Source of the DNA: Lachnospiraceae bacterium
GTDB taxonomy: Bacteria; Bacillota; Clostridia; Lachnospirales; Lachnospiraceae
Reading direction: 5' to 3'
Length of the DNA: 64,000 nucleotides
Assembly: GCA_910574885.1 (NCBI GenBank)
Contig: CAJTDD010000020.1
Location: forward strand, 33,645 to 97,644
This document shows positions 25,805 to 34,829 of this stretch, piece by piece. The notes under the pieces were generated by a model that saw nothing but the letters and a program-made list of their open reading frames with translations, did no database searches and was not told where the DNA came from. How positions within the stretch are numbered: position 1 is the first letter of the stretch; each line of letters starts with the position of its first letter. The position numbers and the translations under genes are program-made.

Positions 25805-27628
25805 TTACCTCCCTTGTCCCTTTTCTTGATAATAATGGCTTTGTACCTTGAATAATTCCGCATATCTTCCGCAAAGTGAAAGCAGGGAATCGTGTGTGCC
25901 TTCCTCGGCAATCCGACCGTTTTCCAGGAAAAGAATCCGGTCGCAGAAACGGGTGGAGGCAAGCCTGTGGGAGATGAACAGGGCAGTCCGTCCCTTTGTC
26001 AATTCGCTGTATTTCAGATAGATTTCATTTTCCGCTATGGGGTCGAGGGCGGCGGCAGGTTCGTCAAGAAGGAGAATGGGCGCGTCCTTGTAGAATGCCC
26101 GCGCCAGCATTAGCTTCTGCAGCTGTCCTCCGGATAATTCGACTCCGTCCTCATGGACTTGCCTTCCAATATGCGTGTCAAGGCCATGGGGAAGCGATTT
26201 CACAGTGTCTGCCATACCGGCCTGTTTCAGGCACATCCAGACTCTATCCATATCAATGCTGTCTACCCTTTGCGCTACGTTCTCTGCAACACTGGCTTCC
26301 AGGACAGAAAAATTCTGGAACACGGAGGAAAACAGGCTGTAGTAATCCCTTCGGTTGTACTGCCGGATGTCTTCTCCGTTCAACAGGACGCGTCCTGTTG
26401 TGGGATCAAGGAATCCGCAAATAAGTTTTACAAGGGTGGTCTTGCCTGCGCCGTTTGGGCCGACGATGGCAAGTTTTTCACCGGGACGGACGGCCAGGCT
26501 GATATGGGAGACGGCGTCCAAAGAAGCGCCCGGGTATCGGAAGGATACGTCCTCTAGGCAAAGTTCATATTTCATGCCCGGGTCTTTGGGAAGCGCAATC
26601 CCGTCCTCGAACCGGAACGGTTCCGGCCAATCCAGGAATTCGCGGACGGTATTAAGTTCCAGGCTTTGCTTGTGCAGTGTCGCAAACTGTTCCAGAATTT
26701 CCATAACCCATTGGGTGAATCCGCTGACGGCCGAGAAGTAAAGCAGGAAATCTGATGCAGGAAGCCCTTCGCGGATTGTTATCCCGAGCAGGTATGCATA
26801 AGCTGCACCGTTTCTAAGTAAGGCCAGCAAAAGGTCTATGATGTTTGTAAGGAGGTATACCTTCTCCCTTCTGGCAAGGAACGACTGGTACAGGCGAAAG
26901 GTGCGGTCCCATACGTCTGTGAGCCAGGGACGCAGCCCGAAGATTCGGATGTCTTTGGCAAAATTGCGCTGAGTCCCTGTCTGGCGGATATAATCCATCT
27001 GCTTTTGGTAGGCTGCCTCTTCTTCCCTGTGGCGGTAACCCCATTCGCTCAGCCGGTTGTTGAGGAAGAAGCCGGTTGTAGTAGTCAGGAGGACTGCCCC
27101 AATCAGGAGAAGGGGAAGCCCGGACAAAAGCAAGAGGTAAATCAGGAAGCACATGACATTCCACAATATCATAACCCAGGTATGCCAGATTGCTTCTGAG
27201 GACGATGAGTTGGACGAACACACCTGATAGGCTTTGCTTTTGAAGCTGATAAAATTTGTGTCCAGAAGATTAGAGTAAGAGGTCCTGGCATGTTTGCTTC
27301 CAATCTGCCGGATGATTTCCATGCGTAAGTCCACACGTCCGAACATGGCGTTTTCGGACAGGTATGCAAGAAGCGGGTTGCATATTAAAAGTATGCCGCT
27401 GAAGATAACGATTGTTGCCAGCAATTCCGAAAGCGGCGTATGTTGTTCCAGGTTCCTCAAGATGGAAGGAGTGAACAGAAGTTCTGCAACGGAACTTACG
27501 GTAAGCAAAAACGCCGGAATAATGCACATGAATACGACGCTTGGGCGGATTTTAAAGGCAAGGCATACCATGAAGCCGGTATTCTGCCATAGGTTATACT
27601 TGGGTTTTTTTGTGCTTGTTTCGGTCAT
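25805..27628 (-). CDS. ABC exporter, fused membrane and ATPase domains (second of three)
   Basis: 607 aa; a six-helix membrane domain, then GPNGAGKTT, ELSGGQLQKLMLARAF and LLLDEPAAALD. The start ATG has GGAGGTAACAT in front. It lies 34 bp after the first ABC gene and 6 bp before the third, so the three are one operon transcribed leftwards. The cargo is unknown; small lipids, drugs or an unmodified peptide are possible. Confidence 0.88.
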   Translation of the reverse strand: MTETSTKKPKYNLWQNTGFMVCLAFKIRPSVVFMCIIPAFLLTVSSVAELLFTPSILRNLEQHTPLSELLATIVIFSGILLICNPLLAYLSENAMFGRVDLRMEIIRQIGSKHARTSYSNLLDTNFISFKSKAYQVCSSNSSSSEAIWHTWVMILWNVMCFLIYLLLLSGLPLLLIGAVLLTTTTGFFLNNRLSEWGYRHREEEAAYQKQMDYIRQTGTQRNFAKDIRIFGLRPWLTDVWDRTFRLYQSFLARREKVYLLTNIIDLLLALLRNGAAYAYLLGITIREGLPASDFLLYFSAVSGFTQWVMEILEQFATLHKQSLELNTVREFLDWPEPFRFEDGIALPKDPGMKYELCLEDVSFRYPGASLDAVSHISLAVRPGEKLAIVGPNGAGKTTLVKLICGFLDPTTGRVLLNGEDIRQYNRRDYYSLFSSVFQNFSVLEASVAENVAQRVDSIDMDRVWMCLKQAGMADTVKSLPHGLDTHIGRQVHEDGVELSGGQLQKLMLARAFYKDAPILLLDEPAAALDPIAENEIYLKYSELTKGRTALFISHRLASTRFCDRILFLENGRIAEEGTHDSLLSLCGRYAELFKVQSHYYQEKGQGR

Positions 27629-27662
27629 ATGTTACCTCCGGATCGATTGTTATGTCAGTGGC

Positions 27663-29270
27663 TTATGCATCTGCTGTTTTTAGCCGGTACACATAGTCAA
27701 ACTGTGCTTGGCGTTCGGCGGCGAGATGGTGGCTTACCAAAATCAGGGTGAGTTCCGGATTCGCCAGCAGGCTCTCTTCCACAATGCCTGCATTCTTCTG
27801 GTCTAAGGCGCTGGTACCTTCATCCACCAGAAGGATTGACCGGTCGTGGATGAGCGCGCGGGCGATTGCCACCCTTTGCCTTTGGCCTCCGGAGAGGTTG
27901 CTGCCTTCCTCGCCGACATTTGTGTCAAGTCCGGCGGGCATATTTGCCATATCACCTGCCAAGGCGCTGGCTTGCAGGGCTTTTTGTATCTGCTCTTCCG
28001 TAAAATCCTCTCCCAGAGTGATGTTGTCACGGATAGTCGTATTAAACAAAAATACATCCTGTGCAATATAGCTCATCTGCTGCTGGAGCTGTTCCGTAGT
28101 GAATTCCTTAGCGTTCTTGCCGTCAAACCTGATTGACCCGCCATAGTCCGGAAGCCATCCAAGCAGGAGCCGGAGCAGCGTAGATTTTCCGCAGCCGGAA
28201 GGACCGGTGAGGGCGTACTTCCCGCCCTTTCTGAAAGAGGCAGATATTCCTTCTAAGACTGGCTTTTCACCGTAGCTGAAGCTTACGTTCTCCACAGTGA
28301 TAGAATCCTGTATCGGCTCCGTCCTCTGGGATGCCTGTGTATTGCAGCCGTCCTCGTGGGCTGTAATCCGTTCAAAGTAAGGCTTGCTGGTAGAAAAGCA
28401 CATACGGAAGTAGGAAAGCTGGCTCAAACCGTTGGTAATGGCCCCGGTTGGGACTCCGACGCCTGCCATAACGGAATAGGGGATAATTCCCTTGAACACC
28501 AGCATGCCGGTATAAAAATGGATAATGAGCTGCGCAAATACATTCACGATTCCAATACTGTCGTAGATAAGCCCGGTTTTACAGGTTTTCCGGAAAGCGG
28601 GCTCTTCAATCTGCTCGCTCGCCTCAGAGATACCCTGGCTAAAGCGGCTGCTCCTGCCAAAAAAACGGAGGACGTCATACCCGCCTAACAGGTCTTTCAG
28701 CACGCTGACTGCCGCAGCCTGGCCTTGCGCGCACATCTGCCCAAGATGTTTCAGCTTTTTTTCAAACAGCTTCGGCGCAAAGAGCATAAGGGCTGCCGAA
28801 ACGAGGGACAGCGGAAACAACGACCACTGGAGGGAAAGCAGGACCACCATATTCGCAATTACCTGCGCCGTATAAGAAGTAAACATAAAGAATGCTTCCC
28901 AGGCGTTATTTTCGATTTCGTTAATGCCCGTGGTAAACCATGACAGATACTCCCCGTTGTCCTGGGCGTGGTATGTTTGATAGTCTTTTTTCAGCAGTGT
29001 CGCCGCCATATCCCGCCGTACTGCATTATTCATTTTCCGTATGGCCCGGCCTTTGAAGATTCTCATGAAAAAATCAAGAATCAGGTACACGCACCACCCT
29101 GCAAAAAGCATTCCCAGCCAAAAAAGGAAACTTTGCAAATCTAAATCAAGAATTGCCTGTGTGAACCGTACCGTAATCAGCGTAAAACTTGCCTGTGTGG
29201 CATACATACAGATTTGGATTGCAATCACGGTTAGGTTTGCTCCCCAGAATTTTTTTAAATAGTAAGACAT
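27663..29270 (-). CDS. ABC exporter, fused membrane and ATPase domains (first of three)
   Basis: 535 aa from ATG 29270 (MSYYLKKFWGANLTV), which follows GAGGAGGG. The longer frame to 29381 overlaps the kinase gene and the terminator and is not used. Walker A GPSGCGKST, signature NLSGGQRQRVAIARAL and Walker B LLVDEGTSALD are present. The signature is the textbook form, unlike the two following genes, so this one may work as a homodimer. It begins just after the two-component genes, which suggests control by them. Confidence 0.88.
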   Translation of the reverse strand: MSYYLKKFWGANLTVIAIQICMYATQASFTLITVRFTQAILDLDLQSFLFWLGMLFAGWCVYLILDFFMRIFKGRAIRKMNNAVRRDMAATLLKKDYQTYHAQDNGEYLSWFTTGINEIENNAWEAFFMFTSYTAQVIANMVVLLSLQWSLFPLSLVSAALMLFAPKLFEKKLKHLGQMCAQGQAAAVSVLKDLLGGYDVLRFFGRSSRFSQGISEASEQIEEPAFRKTCKTGLIYDSIGIVNVFAQLIIHFYTGMLVFKGIIPYSVMAGVGVPTGAITNGLSQLSYFRMCFSTSKPYFERITAHEDGCNTQASQRTEPIQDSITVENVSFSYGEKPVLEGISASFRKGGKYALTGPSGCGKSTLLRLLLGWLPDYGGSIRFDGKNAKEFTTEQLQQQMSYIAQDVFLFNTTIRDNITLGEDFTEEQIQKALQASALAGDMANMPAGLDTNVGEEGSNLSGGQRQRVAIARALIHDRSILLVDEGTSALDQKNAGIVEESLLANPELTLILVSHHLAAERQAQFDYVYRLKTADA

Positions 29271-29314
29271 AATATCCCTCCTCGTAATGAAATAATTTCT
29301 ATGGATATCATAGT

Positions 29315-29346
29315 ATAAAAATCCGTCCCCGGATATTTCGGGGACG
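29315..29346 (-). terminator. intrinsic terminator after the kinase gene
   Basis: Minus-strand stem CGTCCCCG/CGGGGACG with a 7-nt loop, followed by GATTTTTATA. It separates the two-component genes from the ABC trio, so the trio needs read-through or its own promoter between here and 29270. Confidence 0.8.
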
Positions 29347-29377
29347 AATTGCTCAAAAGGGGGGATGAATCGTTTTC

Positions 29378-30040
29378 TCATAACTGGGGTATTAGAATCT
29401 CCGTTGTAAAGGCCCCGTCTTCGCTGTTTCGGCTTAGATACCCGTCCAGCCGTTCGATAATCTGGTCAATGCGCACCAGCCCGAACCCATGCCCGTCTCC
29501 TTTGGTTGTGCCGAACAGCTTGCCTTTCTTCTCAAGTTTCTTTGTGGCGGTGAAGTTGGTAAAGGACAGGTAGAGCTGTGTGCCTTTCATGTCCATGTAT
29601 ACCCGGATCAGCCGCTCATCCTTTGGCAGCGGCAGGCAGGCTTCGATGGCGTTGTCGAAGAGGTTGCCGATGATTACGCAGAGGTCAAGCTCGGACATAC
29701 GCAGCTTGACGGGGATATGGGCGTCCACATAGACTGTGATGTGTTTGGACTTAGCAAGGGAAATCTTACTGTTTAAGATGGCATCCGCCATGTGGTTTCC
29801 GGTTTTGACTACCGTATCTACCGTGTTTAAATCCGTATCCAGTTCGTCCAGATAAGCCTTGATTGTATCCATATCTCCATTTGCGGCAAATGCCTTCATA
29901 GTCTGGATATGGTTACGGTAATCGTGCCGCCAGCCGCGGATTTGGCGGTACATATTCTCTACCTCCTGGTAGTGGGTTTCAATCAGTTCACGCTGATAGG
30001 CGGCAAGCTGTTTGTCGATTTGACGGGATAAAAATGACAT
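29378..30040 (-). CDS. GHKL sensor kinase lacking a membrane sensor domain
   Basis: 220 aa. The phosphoacceptor segment GWRHDYRNHIQTMKAFA is followed by a GHKL ATPase (LDLCVIIGNLFDNAIEAC as N box, GHGFGLVRI as G box). AgrC/LytS-type kinases normally have five to seven transmembrane helices before this. Here only a ~35-residue coiled segment precedes the histidine. AGGAGG precedes the ATG, so the short form looks real. It must sense a cytoplasmic signal or a partner protein. It pairs with the response regulator 19 bp upstream. Confidence 0.83.
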   Translation of the reverse strand: MSFLSRQIDKQLAAYQRELIETHYQEVENMYRQIRGWRHDYRNHIQTMKAFAANGDMDTIKAYLDELDTDLNTVDTVVKTGNHMADAILNSKISLAKSKHITVYVDAHIPVKLRMSELDLCVIIGNLFDNAIEACLPLPKDERLIRVYMDMKGTQLYLSFTNFTATKKLEKKGKLFGTTKGDGHGFGLVRIDQIIERLDGYLSRNSEDGAFTTEILIPQL

Positions 30041-30059
30041 GATTTACCTCCTGAATGTA

Positions 30060-30758
30060 TCATGTATAAGAAATGACAGCCCGGTTCAAGGGTTCATAGG
30101 CTCCTCTGGGAAGTGCAAGGGCCGTTCCGTCCAGAAGATGTACTTCCGTTTTCGTAATCCGACGGATACTGTTCAGATTTAAAATCATGGAACGTCCCAC
30201 CCGGTAAAACCGCTGATCCAGTTCTTTTTCAAAATGGTTCAAGGTCTGCTTGACCGTATAATCTTCCTTGCCATGAATCGTCACATAGTTTTTCTGCACA
30301 TCCAGATAACGGATTTCATAGAGTGGAATCCGCACCATCTCGCCCGACTGATTCAGGTTCAGGCAGCGGTCGTTCTGGTTCATCTTTTCAACGGCGCGGT
30401 CCATGACCGAGAAGAATTTGTCTTCCTTCACAGGTTTCATCAGATAGTGGAGGGCGGCTACTTCGTAGCCTTCTGCGATATAGTCAGAATAACCCGTAAT
30501 AAAGATGATCTGTAAGGCTTCATTTTCTCGGCGTACTTGTTTCGCAAGAGTTACGCCGTCCATGCCCTTCATCTCAATATCAAGCAGAATGATGTCAAAG
30601 TATTTATTTTCCGCATAGCGGAACAAGAAAGCCTCTGCCGAAGTGAAGGTTTCCATTTTAAGCTGGATATCCTGTCTCAAAGACCAGATGTCTAAGAGTT
30701 TTGACAGATATCCGGAATCTGCGGGATTATCGTCACATATGGCAATATGGCAGACCAT
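30060..30758 (-). CDS. LytTR response regulator
   Basis: 232 aa. An N-terminal receiver has phosphoacceptor D in IILLDIEMKG (about residue 57), and a C-terminal LytTR DNA-binding domain includes RFYRVGRSMILNLNSI. It is the first gene of the pair with the short GHKL kinase and lies 23 bp after the AAA/nuclease-like gene, so all three may share a transcript. LytTR proteins usually bind 9-bp direct repeats about 21 bp apart; no clear copy was found before the ABC trio. Confidence 0.87.
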   Translation of the reverse strand: MVCHIAICDDNPADSGYLSKLLDIWSLRQDIQLKMETFTSAEAFLFRYAENKYFDIILLDIEMKGMDGVTLAKQVRRENEALQIIFITGYSDYIAEGYEVAALHYLMKPVKEDKFFSVMDRAVEKMNQNDRCLNLNQSGEMVRIPLYEIRYLDVQKNYVTIHGKEDYTVKQTLNHFEKELDQRFYRVGRSMILNLNSIRRITKTEVHLLDGTALALPRGAYEPLNRAVISYT

Positions 30759-30781
30759 AGGTACACCGCCTTTCTGGTTTT

Positions 30782-32350
30782 CTACATGATAAGATCAAAA
30801 ATCTGCTTTCCCTGATACGTAATCCATTCCATCCGCGGCTTCTTCTGGCGACGGAAATCAAAGGTCAGCAGATATCCCTTTTCGGCGTGCATGCTTTCCA
30901 GGTATCCGAAGAGTTGCTCATAGGCGTCTTCATGTTTTTTTGTTCCATACCAGCGTTTTAACTCTAAGATATATTGCTCAGTTCCGTAATCTACGATCAG
31001 ATCCATCCGGCGTTCGGTATTCGTACGGGATTCTATATGGTAAAATCCCTTCCCGTTGATTAGCGGACGTAGGTAAGTAAGAAAAAGAATCCTGCCGTTT
31101 TCTTCCAGAAACTTCCTGTTTTTTATATTTTCATAAAGTTCCTCATAATGATGTGAGAATGTCTCTAATACGTATTCCATGCAAAAATGGCCGTCCTGTA
31201 TCACATCTTCTGACAAGACTCCTGTGATTTTTAAATGCTTTTTATCTTCCTGATTTCTGGATATAAAATAATTTGCAATCTTTATCTCGAACATGCGGTT
31301 ATCAATCACGGATTTTCCGTTATCATTGCGGATGAAGCCAAAGGTCGCCGCTAGATCCACCGTACCATTTGTCCGCTCGAATGGCTTCTCTTGTCCCAGG
31401 ATTAAAAGTTCGTACATAAAAGTCCGCAGTTCAGTATTATTCTCCAAATGGTGGGAAATGTCATCAAAGAGCGTATTTTTTTCTAGTAGGATATTTTTAA
31501 CTGCCATTTGGATTCCCGAGCAGTCCCATGCCAATCCCGTTTCGTCAATCTCCTGACAGATTCGGCTTACAAGGAAAGGATATCCATTGGTATAGTCCCA
31601 GAGCAGGGACGCCGTTCGGGGGATATCCATTCCGGTACGATGGTCTGTCTCATATTCCGAAAGCATAGACTCAATTTCAGAGGCAGAAAAAGACATATCA
31701 ATATCAAAATTTGCCGCAATGTTCCAAGGAGAGTTGTATTTCACTTCCCCTTGTGGCGTTGAATGATAACCTCGCTCTATCATATGGAGTTTCATATTTT
31801 TTATGTCGTAAACGCCGGCAAGAATCACGCTAAAAAAAGTAAAATCCTCATTTGCTTTCCTTGCCAGATATTTTTCGCGGAGCATGCCGAGAAAATGTAG
31901 GAATACCCGATTGTCCGAAGCCTGATCCACTTCGTCGATCAGCAGGACGATTTTTCGGTTCATACAGAAATCCGTAATTTTTTCAGAAAGCCTCAGGAAA
32001 CTGTCCGTGTCTTTTGGATAGCGGTTCCATTGCTTCATATCTTCCGAAGATGCTGATGAGAAACGAAGGCTTTTGCCAAAAAGTTCGTCAAATCCAAGAC
32101 AGAATTTAGCCTCGTCCGAAAAAATAGTTCCGCCGATTCCCTCGAAACTGATTCTGGATACAATATAGTCCATATTCAAATTTTTTTTTAATGCTTGCAG
32201 TGTGGTGGTCTTTCCATATTGTCTTGCGCGGTTGATTGTAAAATATTCCTCCATATCGACCATACCACGAATCTTTTGTATTTTATCAGAGATATCGACC
32301 ATATAATCCTTATCTGGCGTACATAGACCAGTTACATTAAAATGTCTCAT
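30782..32350 (-). CDS. AAA-type ATPase with C-terminal PD-(D/E)XK-like domain
   Basis: 522 aa. AAGGAGG lies 8 nt before ATG 32350 (MRHFNVTGLCTPDKDYMVDI). The ATPase domain has an unusual P-loop, NRARQYGKTTTLQAL, and Walker B KIVLLIDEVDQA. The C-terminal ~100 residues hold MDLIVDYGTEQYILELKRW, the D...E-x-K pattern of PD-(D/E)XK enzymes. Such AAA plus nuclease-like proteins are abundant in gut anaerobes and have no settled function; defence and mobile-element roles have been proposed. Divergent from the LytTR gene at 32628 and upstream of another LytTR/GHKL pair. Confidence 0.8.
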   Translation of the reverse strand: MRHFNVTGLCTPDKDYMVDISDKIQKIRGMVDMEEYFTINRARQYGKTTTLQALKKNLNMDYIVSRISFEGIGGTIFSDEAKFCLGFDELFGKSLRFSSASSEDMKQWNRYPKDTDSFLRLSEKITDFCMNRKIVLLIDEVDQASDNRVFLHFLGMLREKYLARKANEDFTFFSVILAGVYDIKNMKLHMIERGYHSTPQGEVKYNSPWNIAANFDIDMSFSASEIESMLSEYETDHRTGMDIPRTASLLWDYTNGYPFLVSRICQEIDETGLAWDCSGIQMAVKNILLEKNTLFDDISHHLENNTELRTFMYELLILGQEKPFERTNGTVDLAATFGFIRNDNGKSVIDNRMFEIKIANYFISRNQEDKKHLKITGVLSEDVIQDGHFCMEYVLETFSHHYEELYENIKNRKFLEENGRILFLTYLRPLINGKGFYHIESRTNTERRMDLIVDYGTEQYILELKRWYGTKKHEDAYEQLFGYLESMHAEKGYLLTFDFRRQKKPRMEWITYQGKQIFDLIM

Positions 32351-32515
32351 GAAAGCTGCCTCCTTAGGCACATGAAAGCTCGATTGCCTTAAAAAATATT
32401 ATCTCTATTATACTATAGAGCCGCTGTTATGGGAAGAATGAAATGGTACAATGCAGCTAAATGCAGCTAAAATGGATGTGTCAATGAGAGCGTTATAAGT
32501 GTGGACATCGGCACA

Positions 32516-32545
32516 TTCATGACAGGATTCCTACATTTCATGACA
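32516..32545 (+). promoter_or_regulatory. putative LytTR binding site (21-bp-phased direct repeat)
   Basis: TTCATGACA at 32516-32524 and again at 32537-32545, identical 9-mers with a 21-bp period. This is the arrangement known for LytTR regulators. It ends 6 bp before the -35 box of the promoter for the LytTR gene at 32628, suggesting autoactivation. Confidence 0.65.
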
Positions 32546-32551
32546 AAGTAA

Positions 32552-32580
32552 TTGGCATAGGACTGCAATTTTGGTATCCT
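32552..32580 (+). promoter_or_regulatory. predicted promoter of LytTR/GHKL module 2
   Basis: TTGGCA (32552-32557), a 17-bp spacer and TATCCT (32575-32580). The weak -10 fits a promoter needing an activator. Confidence 0.55.
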
Positions 32581-32627
32581 GATAAGATAATGTTATATCC
32601 CAATGAATAGATAGTGTGGTGACGACA

Positions 32628-33365
32628 ATGTTGGAAATTGCAATCTGTGACGACGAGCCGGTTATGCGAAAAGAAATTTCCCGCCATTTTTCAGACTACA
32701 TGGCAAAAAGACAGGACATGGATTATCGCATCAGGGGATTTGAAAGCGGAAAACAGCTCCTTGCATGGGGGCATGATTTTGACTTGATATTTCTGGATAT
32801 CCAGATGGAACAGCCTGACGGCATGGAGACGGCTAGAAGGCTCAGGCAGAGGGGGAGCCAAAGCCTGCTGGTCTTTGTGACTGTACTAAAAGAGTGTGTG
32901 TTTGATGCATTTGAGGTGGAAGCATGTGACTACCTGCTCAAACCGTTGGATACCGGACATTTTGAACGGACGATGGAGCGGGTGTATGAGCGTATTAGGC
33001 AAAAGCCTGCAAAACGGCTTTTGGTGCAGAGAGGAAATCAGAGCCAGGTGGTCTTGCTGTCCGAGAGTGTATACTGTGAAGTCCAGGGAAGGAAAATCTA
33101 TATTCATCAGAAAAACGGGGAAATCATCGACTATTATGACCGGATGGAGAACCTGAAAAGTCATGTGGACGGTCGGTTCTTCCAATGCCATAGGAGCTAT
33201 CTGGTGAACCTTGACTATGTAAGGGGCTGCGAGGCAGGACAGGTATTGCTGCCAGAAGGAGAGAAGATTCCCGTGTCAAGGCTGCGGGAGCGGGAACTGA
33301 CGCAGGCGCTTCTGTGCCATATGAAAGAAAGAAGGATAGCCGAAAGGCACAAGGAGCGCCCATGA
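32628..33365 (+). CDS. LytTR response regulator
   Basis: 245 aa. The receiver has D in DLIFLDIQMEQPDG and a C-terminal LytTR domain (FFQCHRSYLVNLDYVRG). ATG 32628 has only a weak GGTGA 6 nt upstream; GTG 32616 is an alternative. The kinase gene starts 49 bp downstream and is on the same strand. The 9-bp direct repeat at 32516-32545 is probably its own target. Confidence 0.87.
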   Translation: MLEIAICDDEPVMRKEISRHFSDYMAKRQDMDYRIRGFESGKQLLAWGHDFDLIFLDIQMEQPDGMETARRLRQRGSQSLLVFVTVLKECVFDAFEVEACDYLLKPLDTGHFERTMERVYERIRQKPAKRLLVQRGNQSQVVLLSESVYCEVQGRKIYIHQKNGEIIDYYDRMENLKSHVDGRFFQCHRSYLVNLDYVRGCEAGQVLLPEGEKIPVSRLRERELTQALLCHMKERRIAERHKERP

Positions 33366-33414
33366 GCATAAGCTATATCGGCTCATGGCAATATCAGCTT
33401 GGAGGAGGTCGGAT

Positions 33415-34716
33415 ATGGATTGGTTCAGTATTTTGCTTGTTGTCCTTACGCTTACCGGATTAAGTATTGCGCATATCGTTTTTATCGCCGCCATTAGCGG
33501 GAAAGAATGGAGAATTTGGCAGATGGCTGTTTATTTTTTCATGCTCTGCATAATTCAGAAGATTTGCGTGGTGTTGAATTTTCTTGATTTCATTTCGGTT
33601 TGCATAGAAATAACGGCATTATATGTAATGAGCCGATGGGCGCTTAGGAATCGCCCTTCCGTGTCCTGGGTGGCGTCTGTCCTGGCCGTTTATGTCACGC
33701 AGCTTTCGTTCGGGATTATGAATGCTGTGGAAGTCTTGCTGATGCCGCCGTCCATAAGAGGTCCGCTGTTATATCTACTCATTATTCTGGCGACTGCCGC
33801 CACATTTATGCTGAGCGCCTTCTGTTATGCATTTATCCGGAAGTTCTTATCATTGGAAGAAGAGAGCTCCTACATCTGGATTCTGTTGTTATCCGGTCTG
33901 TTTTTCTGCGCGGCGGAATTTTACATTATGCAGAATTCATATGTCCATGTGAATTTTCATGAGCCGGGAAAGCATTTGCTGCTGCTTATGCTGCAAGTCA
34001 TGGGGCTTGGCGCGCTCTGCTGTACCCTGTATGCCTATGGAAGGGCGCGTTGTGAGCTAAAGACCAAGGCGAAACTTGCTTCTTTATCCCAGGCGGCGCA
34101 GGCTCAAAAAACCTATATTGCAGAGGCGCAGATGCGGTATGGAAAGACGCGCTCGTTCCGCCATGACATCAAGAATCATTTATCTGTGTTGGGCAATCTG
34201 CTGAATACGGGGCAGATTGAGGAGGCGAAAGATTATCTGGAGAAACTGGAATATAAGACGGCCGAATTATCTTTTCCATACCAGACGGGCAATCCTGTTG
34301 TGGATGTGCTGCTGGGGGAGAAGATGGAGCTGGCAAGGCTAGAGGGGATTGAGACGGCAGTTTCCGTTATCCTACCAAGAACCTGCGGGATTGATGACTT
34401 TGACCTGTGTGTGATATTTGCAAACGCGCTGGATAATGCGTTAGAGGCGTGTTCTGCCCTTGGTGATGCTAGGAAAATGATGACAGTAAGAGGGGAGGGG
34501 CAGGGGGACTATTATATGCTGGAATTTGATAATAGCTGCGCCGCAGGAACGGCAGTGGCGGAAGGAATTGGTCTTTCCAATGTAAGGGCAGTGGCGGAAA
34601 AATATCATGGTGCAATGCAGACGGAGTATGGAAACCAGCGGTTCCGGCTGAATGTGCTGCTGAATTTGTCACTCGCTGAGGTCGGCAGGTATCAGAATGC
34701 GCAACCCAATGTATGA
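33415..34716 (+). CDS. GHKL sensor histidine kinase, AgrC/LytS-like
   Basis: 433 aa from ATG 33415, which follows GGAGGAGG by 6 nt. Six to seven transmembrane helices fill residues 1-210. Then comes a dimerisation helix with the phosphoacceptor in RSFRHDIKNHLSVLGNLL, and a GHKL ATPase with FDLCVIFANALDNALEAC and a G box GIGLSNVRAV. It should sense an extracellular or membrane signal, possibly a peptide, and phosphorylate the regulator encoded upstream. Confidence 0.87.
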   Translation: MDWFSILLVVLTLTGLSIAHIVFIAAISGKEWRIWQMAVYFFMLCIIQKICVVLNFLDFISVCIEITALYVMSRWALRNRPSVSWVASVLAVYVTQLSFGIMNAVEVLLMPPSIRGPLLYLLIILATAATFMLSAFCYAFIRKFLSLEEESSYIWILLLSGLFFCAAEFYIMQNSYVHVNFHEPGKHLLLLMLQVMGLGALCCTLYAYGRARCELKTKAKLASLSQAAQAQKTYIAEAQMRYGKTRSFRHDIKNHLSVLGNLLNTGQIEEAKDYLEKLEYKTAELSFPYQTGNPVVDVLLGEKMELARLEGIETAVSVILPRTCGIDDFDLCVIFANALDNALEACSALGDARKMMTVRGEGQGDYYMLEFDNSCAAGTAVAEGIGLSNVRAVAEKYHGAMQTEYGNQRFRLNVLLNLSLAEVGRYQNAQPNV

Positions 34717-34829
34717 GCTGCATTCTGATACATAAAAACGACAGGTCATGCCAAATCCATTGCAATCCTGTGAGAACGGGGTAAAATGGCATTGTAAGCA
34801 GATGAGTTGACAAGAATAGGAGGGAGAAT

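Noticed and set aside
29271..29381. N-terminal extension of the first ABC exporter to 29381
   Set aside because: It would run through the kinase terminator; ATG 29270 has a full GAGGAGGG site.
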